A stretch of DNA of 19,184 nucleotides from UBA8437 sp963578885 (GTDB lineage Bacteria; Planctomycetota; Planctomycetia; Planctomycetales; Planctomycetaceae): NCBI GenBank assembly GCA_963578885.1, contig CAUZEQ010000061.1, positions 1-19,184 of the forward strand, read 5' to 3'. Both the position numbers and the translations under genes were made by a program. Shown piece by piece: positions 14,898 to 19,184 of the stretch. Position 1 is the first letter of the stretch. The number at the start of each line of letters is the position of its first letter. The notes beneath the pieces were generated by a model. That model made no database searches. It saw nothing but the letters and a program-made list of their open reading frames with translations, and had not been told where the DNA came from.

Positions 14898-16046
14898 TCA
14901 CTCGTCGTCTTCCGAGGAGAACCAGTCCTTGAGCTTGTCGAGGAAGGAGGTTCGGTGTGGTGAGACGTTGATCTGTTCGATTTCGGCGAGTTGTCTGATC
15001 AGTTCTTCCTGTTCGTCGCCGAGTTTTCGAGGCACCTCGACCTGCACTTCGACCATCAGGTCCCCCGCCCGACCGCCTCGCGGATCGGGCATGCCTCCGC
15101 CTCGGATCCGGAACACGTGTCCGGGCTGTGTCCCGGCGGGGACTTCCAGCGAGTGGCGACCTTCGAGTACGGGGATTTCGATTTCTGAGCCCAGCGCCGC
15201 CTGGCTGAATGTGATCGGCACCTGGCAGATCAGGTGAGGTCCTTCACGTTGAAACAGCGGGTGTTGCAGCACATCGATCTCGACATAGAGATCACCTCGT
15301 CCACCGCCCTGCGATCCGCTCTCTCCTTCGCCTCGCAGGCAGAGTCTCATGCCCGAGTCGATTCCGGCGGGGATCTTGACATCGAGCGTCACCGAGCTGG
15401 GCATCCGTCCGGCTCCACGGCAGCCGTCGCACTTGTCGCGGATGATCTGGCCCTCACCCCGGCAGGCCGGGCAGGTCGCTTGCAGGCTGAAGATACCCTG
15501 CGACTGGAGCACGCGACCGTGTCCGCCGCAGTAGTCGCACGCATCGGGCGTGCTCCCGGGCCGGGCTCCGCTGCCGCTGCAGGTCGAGCAGGTTTCCTGT
15601 CGTGAGATCTCGATGGTCCGAGTGCATCCGGCGGCGGCGTCGGGCAGGTCGATCGAGAGCCCGGTCTGCAGGTGATTGCCTCGCCTGGCCCGCGGCCCAC
15701 CCCGCTGCCGTCCTCCGAGTCCTCCCCCCAGCCCGAATCCCTCGAAGATGTCGCCGAACATGCTGAAGATGTCGCCCACATCCGAGAATCCCGGCTGGTG
15801 CCCGCGACCGCCTCCTCCCTGCAAACCGGCGTGGCCGAAGCGGTCGTAGCGAGCCCGCTTGTCGGGATTGCTGAGCACCTCGAATGCCTCGGCCGCCTCC
15901 TTGAACCGCTCGACCGCCGCTTCGTCGTCGGGGTTGCGATCGGGGTGGTTCTTCAACGCGATCGTCTTGTACGACGACTTGATCGCCACGGCACTGGCGT
16001 CGGTGTCGACTCCGAGCACTTCGTAGTAATCTCGTTTCTGGGGCAT
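14898..16046 (-). CDS. dnaJ: DnaJ, type I Hsp40 cochaperone
   Basis: The 382-residue protein has the full type I layout. The J domain is at 4-70 with the DnaK-activating HPD at 34-36; a Gly/Phe-rich region runs from about 71 to 118 (GDIFSMFGDIFEGFGLGGG); the zinc region has four CxxCxGxG repeats at 153-160, 170-177, 192-199 and 206-213; two client-binding beta domains follow to about 345. It binds unfolded proteins and stimulates DnaK ATPase in the cytoplasm. The ATG at 16046 is preceded on its own strand by a long C/T-only run and no Shine-Dalgarno sequence, unusual for a gene expected to be well expressed. A terminator lies between it and groEL upstream, so it probably has its own promoter or lives on read-through. 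Confidence 0.95.
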   Translation of the reverse strand: MPQKRDYYEVLGVDTDASAVAIKSSYKTIALKNHPDRNPDDEAAVERFKEAAEAFEVLSNPDKRARYDRFGHAGLQGGGGRGHQPGFSDVGDIFSMFGDIFEGFGLGGGLGGRQRGGPRARRGNHLQTGLSIDLPDAAAGCTRTIEISRQETCSTCSGSGARPGSTPDACDYCGGHGRVLQSQGIFSLQATCPACRGEGQIIRDKCDGCRGAGRMPSSVTLDVKIPAGIDSGMRLCLRGEGESGSQGGGRGDLYVEIDVLQHPLFQREGPHLICQVPITFSQAALGSEIEIPVLEGRHSLEVPAGTQPGHVFRIRGGGMPDPRGGRAGDLMVEVQVEVPRKLGDEQEELIRQLAEIEQINVSPHRTSFLDKLKDWFSSEDDE

Positions 16047-16057
16047 CGGGCAGGGGC

Positions 16058-16107
16058 AGGGAGAGAGGAGAAAGGAGAGAGGGGAAAGGGGAGAGGGGAA
16101 GGGGGAG
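16058..16107. repeat. 50-base uninterrupted purine run before dnaJ
   Basis: On the + strand every base from 16058 to 16107 is A or G (pyrimidines on the coding strand of dnaJ), with GAGAGG, GGGGAAAGGGG and similar near-mirror units. The run ends 11 bases upstream of the dnaJ ATG at 16046 and would form most of its 5' leader. Such tracts can adopt triplex (H-DNA) structure and tend to vary in length. Confidence 0.85.
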
Positions 16108-16144
16108 CAAAGAAACGAGCCACCCCTTTTTGCAAGGAGGTGGC
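16108..16144 (-). terminator. Intrinsic terminator after groEL copy 1
   Basis: On the - strand GCCACCTCCTT pairs with AAGGGGTGGC (16134-16144 with 16119-16128) over 10 bp with one bulged base and a 5-base loop. It is followed by TCGTTTCTTTGC, a T-rich tail. It starts 34 bases past the groEL stop and separates the chaperonin genes from dnaJ-grpE, so it may set a lower level for the downstream genes. Confidence 0.65.
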
Positions 16145-16178
16145 CCGTGGGGGGATCACTTGGGGTGCAGCGGTTCGA

Positions 16179-17795
16179 TCAGCGAACTGCTCCTTCCACC
16201 TGGGGCTTCTCACCACCCTCGAGATCATCGGTGCGGGTAACCAGCACCTCGGTGGTCAGCATCAGCGCGGCGATCGAAGCGGCATTGGCCAGGGCGCTGG
16301 TGACAACCTTGGCCGGGTCGATCACGCCACGCTCGTACATGTCGACGAACCCGCCGGTCTCGACGTCGTAGCCAACGTTGGTCTTCATACCATGGACCTC
16401 ATCGGCGATAACCGAACCGTCCTCGCCACAGTTCTCGGCGATCTGCCGGATCGGACTTTCCAGGGCCCGGGCAACGATCTCGACACCGATCTTCTCGTCA
16501 CCCCTGGCCTTGACGTCGCGGACCACCTCGATGGTCCGCAGCAAGGCGACTCCACCGCCGGGCAGGATGCCTTCCTCGACACTGGCTCGGGTGGCGTGCA
16601 GAGCATCTTCCATCCGGGCCTTGGTCTGCTTCATCTCGGTCTCGGTCGCGGCACCGACGGAGATGATGGCGACTCCGCCGGTCATCTTCGCCAGCCGTTC
16701 CTGGAACTTCTCCCGGTCGTACTCGCTCTCGGTGTTCTCGATCTGGGTCTTGATCTGTCCGACCCGCGAGGTGATCTCCTTGGAGTCACCGGCTCCTTCG
16801 ATCAGCGTGCACGAGTCCTTGGTGACCTCGACCTTCTTGCAATGCCCCAGGGCACCGATCTCGGTGCTTTCGAGCTTCACGCCGAGGTCTTCAGAGAGCA
16901 GCGTGCCTCCGGTCAACACGGCGATATCGCCGAGCATGTTCTTGCGTCGGTCGCCGAAGCCGGGCGCCTTGACGGCACACACCGGCAGAACGCCTCGGAG
17001 CTTGTTGACGACCAGTGCGGTCAGAGCCTCGCCGTCGACATCCTCGGCGATGATCAGCAGTGGCTTACCCGCCTGCGAGACCAGCTCGAGGACCGGGATC
17101 AATTCGCGGAGGCTCGAGATCTTCTTCTCGTGGATCAGGATGTAGCAGTCCTCGAGGATGCACTTCATTTCCTCGGGGTGAGTCACGAAGTAGGGCGAGT
17201 TGAAGCCCTTGTCGAACTGCATGCCCTCGGTCAGTTCCAGCGTGGTCGAGCTGCCCTTGCCCTCTTCGACGGTGATCACGCCGTCGCGGCCGACGTTTTC
17301 CATGGCCTCGGCGATCAGATCGCCCACGGCGTCGTCGTTGTTGGCCGAGATGGCACCGACCTGCCGGATCTCGATCTTGGATGTCACCGGCTTGGCCATT
17401 TCACGCAGCTTGGCGAGCGAGGCGGCGACCGCCTTGTCGATTCCGCGTCGGACGGTCATCGGGTTGGCACCCAGCGAGAGGCTGCGGAGACCTTCCTCGA
17501 AGATCGACTTGGCCAATACGGTGGCGGTGGTCGTGCCGTCGCCGGCCACGTCGCTCGTCTTGGTCGCGACCTCGTTGACCAGCTTGGCACCCATGTGCTC
17601 GAAGGGGTCCTCGAGCTCGATTTCCTTGCTGACGGTGACCCCGTCCTTGGTCACCACGGGGTTGCCAAAGTTCTTGTCGATGATCACGTTGCGACCGGTC
17701 GGTCCCATCGTTATGGCGACGGCATGAGCGAGTTGGTCGACGCCCTTTTTCAGCTTGATGCGGGCGGCGTGTTCGAACAGCAGTTGCTTGGCCAC
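16179..17795 (-). CDS. groEL: GroEL chaperonin, copy 1, without Gly-Met tail
   Basis: This 538-residue Hsp60 forms the double-ring folding chamber with GroES. The ATP site is intact: TMGPTGRNV (29-37), KDGVTVSKE with D51, and GDGTTTAT at 85-92. The hinge and apical segments APGFGDRRKNMLGDIAVLTGG, the ATPase segment MEDALHATRASVEEG, and LPGGGVALLR are present. The C-terminus ends LTTEVLVTRTDDLEGGEKPQ and a few more residues, with no GGM repeats, unlike most housekeeping GroEL proteins and unlike copy 2. AGGAG (complement of 17805-17809) lies nine bases before the ATG. It follows groES by 96 bases, the usual groES-groEL order, so this copy is co-transcribed with the cochaperonin. Lacking the flexible tail that extends into the folding chamber suggests specialised clients. 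Confidence 0.96.
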   Translation of the reverse strand: MAKQLLFEHAARIKLKKGVDQLAHAVAITMGPTGRNVIIDKNFGNPVVTKDGVTVSKEIELEDPFEHMGAKLVNEVATKTSDVAGDGTTTATVLAKSIFEEGLRSLSLGANPMTVRRGIDKAVAASLAKLREMAKPVTSKIEIRQVGAISANNDDAVGDLIAEAMENVGRDGVITVEEGKGSSTTLELTEGMQFDKGFNSPYFVTHPEEMKCILEDCYILIHEKKISSLRELIPVLELVSQAGKPLLIIAEDVDGEALTALVVNKLRGVLPVCAVKAPGFGDRRKNMLGDIAVLTGGTLLSEDLGVKLESTEIGALGHCKKVEVTKDSCTLIEGAGDSKEITSRVGQIKTQIENTESEYDREKFQERLAKMTGGVAIISVGAATETEMKQTKARMEDALHATRASVEEGILPGGGVALLRTIEVVRDVKARGDEKIGVEIVARALESPIRQIAENCGEDGSVIADEVHGMKTNVGYDVETGGFVDMYERGVIDPAKVVTSALANAASIAALMLTTEVLVTRTDDLEGGEKPQVEGAVR

Positions 17796-17816
17796 GGGTA
17801 CTGGCTCCTGGAATGG

Positions 17817-17836
17817 CCCGGGCCGATGAGCCCGGG
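17817..17836 (-). other. Hairpin next to the groEL copy 1 ribosome binding site
   Basis: CCCGGGC (17817-17823) and GCCCGGG (17830-17836) form a perfect 7-bp stem with a 6-base loop. It ends seven bases upstream of the AGGAG site of groEL1. It could tune translation or mark an mRNA processing point between groES and groEL. In the same 96-base gap, nearer groES, CTCG/CGAG with a nearby run of five T could be a weak terminator. Confidence 0.5.
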
Positions 17837-17891
17837 GGGTGTTCCGCTTGGTCTAGAAAAAGTCTCTCGGGAAGACGAGGCCGAAGTCGCT

Positions 17892-18179
17892 CTAGACGAC
17901 CTTGGCCAGGATATCACTCTCGCGGAGGATCTTCACCTCGCGGCCATCCACCTCGATGTCGGTGCCACCGAACTTGCCGAAGAGCACCTCGTCACCGACG
18001 ACGACGCCCACCGCAGCACGTTCACCACTATCGAGCAGCCGGCCGGGACCCACAGCAACCACGGAGCCTCTCTGAGGCTTCTCCTGGGCCGCGTCGGGCA
18101 GCACGATTCCACCCGCGGTGGTTTCCTCGGCACTGAGAGTCTCGACAACAACTCGATCGTCCAACGGATTCAGCTTCAT
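17892..18179 (-). CDS. groES: GroES cochaperonin
   Basis: GroES is the seven-membered lid of the GroEL chamber. The 95-residue length is normal. It starts MKLNPLDDRVVVETLSAEET, followed by TAGGIVLPDAAQEKPQRG (mobile loop and following strand), VAVGPG, VGDEVLFGKFGGTDIEVDG and the ending LRESDILAKV, all standard for the family. The frame is open 36 bases further upstream, but the ATG at 18179 puts the family's first strand at the very start, so it is preferred; GGGAG about 11 bases before it is a modest ribosome binding site. It lies between the two groEL genes on the same strand, with a repeat-filled gap of 126 bases before it. Confidence 0.96.
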   Translation of the reverse strand: MKLNPLDDRVVVETLSAEETTAGGIVLPDAAQEKPQRGSVVAVGPGRLLDSGERAAVGVVVGDEVLFGKFGGTDIEVDGREVKILRESDILAKVV

Positions 18180-18242
18180 CTCTACTTCACTCCCGGTTGT
18201 CTCGTGCCCGGTCACTTCCCGGACAACTTCGATGTGGATTGG

Positions 18243-18300
18243 TCTGCCTGTTCCTGCCTGTTCCTGCCTGTTCCTGCCTGTTCCTGCCTGTTCCTGCCTG
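18243..18300 (-). repeat. 10-bp tandem repeat between groEL copy 2 and groES
   Basis: TTCCTGCCTG occurs five times without error at 18251-18300, preceded by an 8-base partial copy (18243-18250). On the transcribed - strand the unit is CAGGCAGGAA, purine-rich and similar to a ribosome binding site. The run begins five bases after the groEL2 stop codon and ends about 64 bases before the groES start. Perfect identity points to recent expansion and probable length variation. Confidence 0.9.
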
Positions 18301-18305
18301 GTCGC

Positions 18306-19184
18306 CTACATCATGCCCGGCATGCCACCCATGCCGCCCATGCCGCCCATGCCCGGCATACCACCGCCGCCCATGTCACCCCCCATGCCGCCACCCATGC
18401 CACCCATATCGTGGTGGTGGTCGTCGTGGTGATCGTCGTCTTCGTCGGCCGGTTCCTCGACAATAATCGAATCGGTCGTCAGCAGCAGTCCGGCCACGCT
18501 GGCGGCGTTCTGGAGTGCTGCGCGGACGACCTTGGTCGGGTCGATGATACCGAACTCGATCATGTCGCCGTATTTGTGGTCCTGCGCGTCGTAGCCATAG
18601 TTGGCCTGCTTGGACTTGAGGATCCGGCTGGCAACAACCGCTCCGTCCTGTCCGGCGTTCTCGGCGATGGTGCGGACGGGTGTGGAGAGCACATCGAGGA
18701 TCAGGCGGGCGCCGTACTGTTCGTCGCCATCCAGATCGAGCTTCTCAACCACCTTGTTGCACCGCAAAAGTGCCACTCCGCCGCCGGGCACGATGCCCTC
18801 GTCGATCGCCGCCCGTGTGGCTGCCAGCGCGTCGTCGACCAGGTCCTTGCGTTCCTTCATCGCCGTCTCGGTGGCGGCTCCGACGTTGATCTGAGCCACC
18901 CCGCCGGCGAGCTTCGCCAGCCGCTCCTGCAGCTTCTCGACGTCGTACTCGCTCTCGGTCACCTCGATCTCCTGCCGAATCTGTTCGGCCCGGCCATCGA
19001 TCTCCGATTTCTTGCCGGCTCCCTTGACCACCGTGGTGTTCTCGGCGTCGATGATGATTTTGCGGACGGTGCCGAGTTGATCGACGGTGATGTTTTCGAG
19101 CTTGATGCCGAGGTCCTTGAAGATGGCCTGGCCGCCGGTCAACACGGCGATGTCTTCCATCTGGGCCTTGCGGCGGTCGCCGTA
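18306..19184 (-). CDS. groEL: GroEL chaperonin, copy 2, C-terminal part, with His/Asp-rich and Gly-Met tail
   Basis: The last 292 codons of a second groEL are visible; the gene starts beyond the window. The visible part starts in the apical domain (YGDRRKAQMEDIAVLTGGQA, where most have FGDRRK), and contains TESEYDVEKLQERLAKLAGG, VDDALAATRAAIDEGIVPGG, GVALLR and IDPTKVVRAALQNAASVAGL. After LLTTDSIIVEEPADE comes an Asp/His-rich stretch (DDDHHDDHHHD, coded at about 18410-18440) and then a 34-residue Gly/Met tail ending PGMM. The Gly-Met tail is the classic feature of housekeeping GroEL; the Asp/His stretch before it is unusual and could bind metal. It is first in the visible groEL-groES-groEL order. 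Its promoter and any CIRCE operator would lie outside the window. Confidence 0.96.
   Translation of the reverse strand, partial: YGDRRKAQMEDIAVLTGGQAIFKDLGIKLENITVDQLGTVRKIIIDAENTTVVKGAGKKSEIDGRAEQIRQEIEVTESEYDVEKLQERLAKLAGGVAQINVGAATETAMKERKDLVDDALAATRAAIDEGIVPGGGVALLRCNKVVEKLDLDGDEQYGARLILDVLSTPVRTIAENAGQDGAVVASRILKSKQANYGYDAQDHKYGDMIEFGIIDPTKVVRAALQNAASVAGLLLTTDSIIVEEPADEDDDHHDDHHHDMGGMGGGMGGDMGGGGMPGMGGMGGMGGMPGMM

Noticed and set aside
18243..18300. Repeat array as a CRISPR
   Set aside because: The units are 10 bp and directly joined with no spacers, so this is a simple tandem repeat.
16047..18305. CIRCE heat-shock operator (TTAGCACTC-N9-GAGTGCTAA) in the chaperonin gaps
   Set aside because: I read the gaps on both strands and did not find it. 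The region upstream of groEL copy 2 is outside the window, so its absence there cannot be judged.

Overview
The window reads as ordinary chromosomal DNA from a member of the Planctomycetota. The evidence is a planctomycete-type DUF1549/DUF1553 secreted protein followed directly by a DUF1501 protein, a second DUF1501 fragment at the left edge, a pentaheme cytochrome c, uniformly GC-rich codon use, and many starts with weak or no Shine-Dalgarno sequence. The genus cannot be read from this sequence.

Left part, + strand (1-7521). The tail of a DUF1501 gene is followed by a tight operon: mannose-1-phosphate guanylyltransferase, the RuvX/YqgF nuclease, and two membrane-anchored SGNH-hydrolase-like proteins. 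The genes overlap by 17, 8 and 4 bases. GDP-mannose supply beside two exported SGNH proteins suggests surface glycan building and modification, with ruvX probably a passenger. After a 125-base gap come an SDR oxidoreductase and a D-aminoacylase-like amidohydrolase. A 322-base gap rich in inverted repeats then leads to a 61-residue small protein with the best ribosome binding site seen here.

Middle part (7508-9908). A pentaheme cytochrome c on the - strand overlaps the end of the small gene by 14 bases. A second SDR gene diverges from it behind a plausible sigma-70 promoter. Between that SDR gene and the next convergent gene lies a 204-base nested palindrome that looks like a REP/MITE-type element.

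Right part, - strand (9915-19184). In transcription order the genes are groEL (copy 2, cut by the window end), groES, groEL (copy 1), dnaJ, grpE, an FmdB-type zinc-ribbon gene, then DUF1549/DUF1553 and DUF1501. The chaperone genes form a protein-folding cluster: GroEL/GroES chaperonin plus the DnaJ and GrpE cochaperones of a DnaK that is not in the window. The two GroEL copies differ sharply at the C-terminus: copy 2 has an Asp/His-rich stretch and a Gly-Met tail, copy 1 has neither. Unusual spacers separate these genes: a 10-bp repeat in five copies, a hairpin beside the groEL1 ribosome binding site, an intrinsic terminator, and a 50-base pure purine run before dnaJ.

No clearly novel multi-gene defence or mobile system is visible. 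The points most worth checking are the nested palindrome, the split GroEL tails and their spacers, the small protein with its structured leader, and the two SGNH proteins beside manC.
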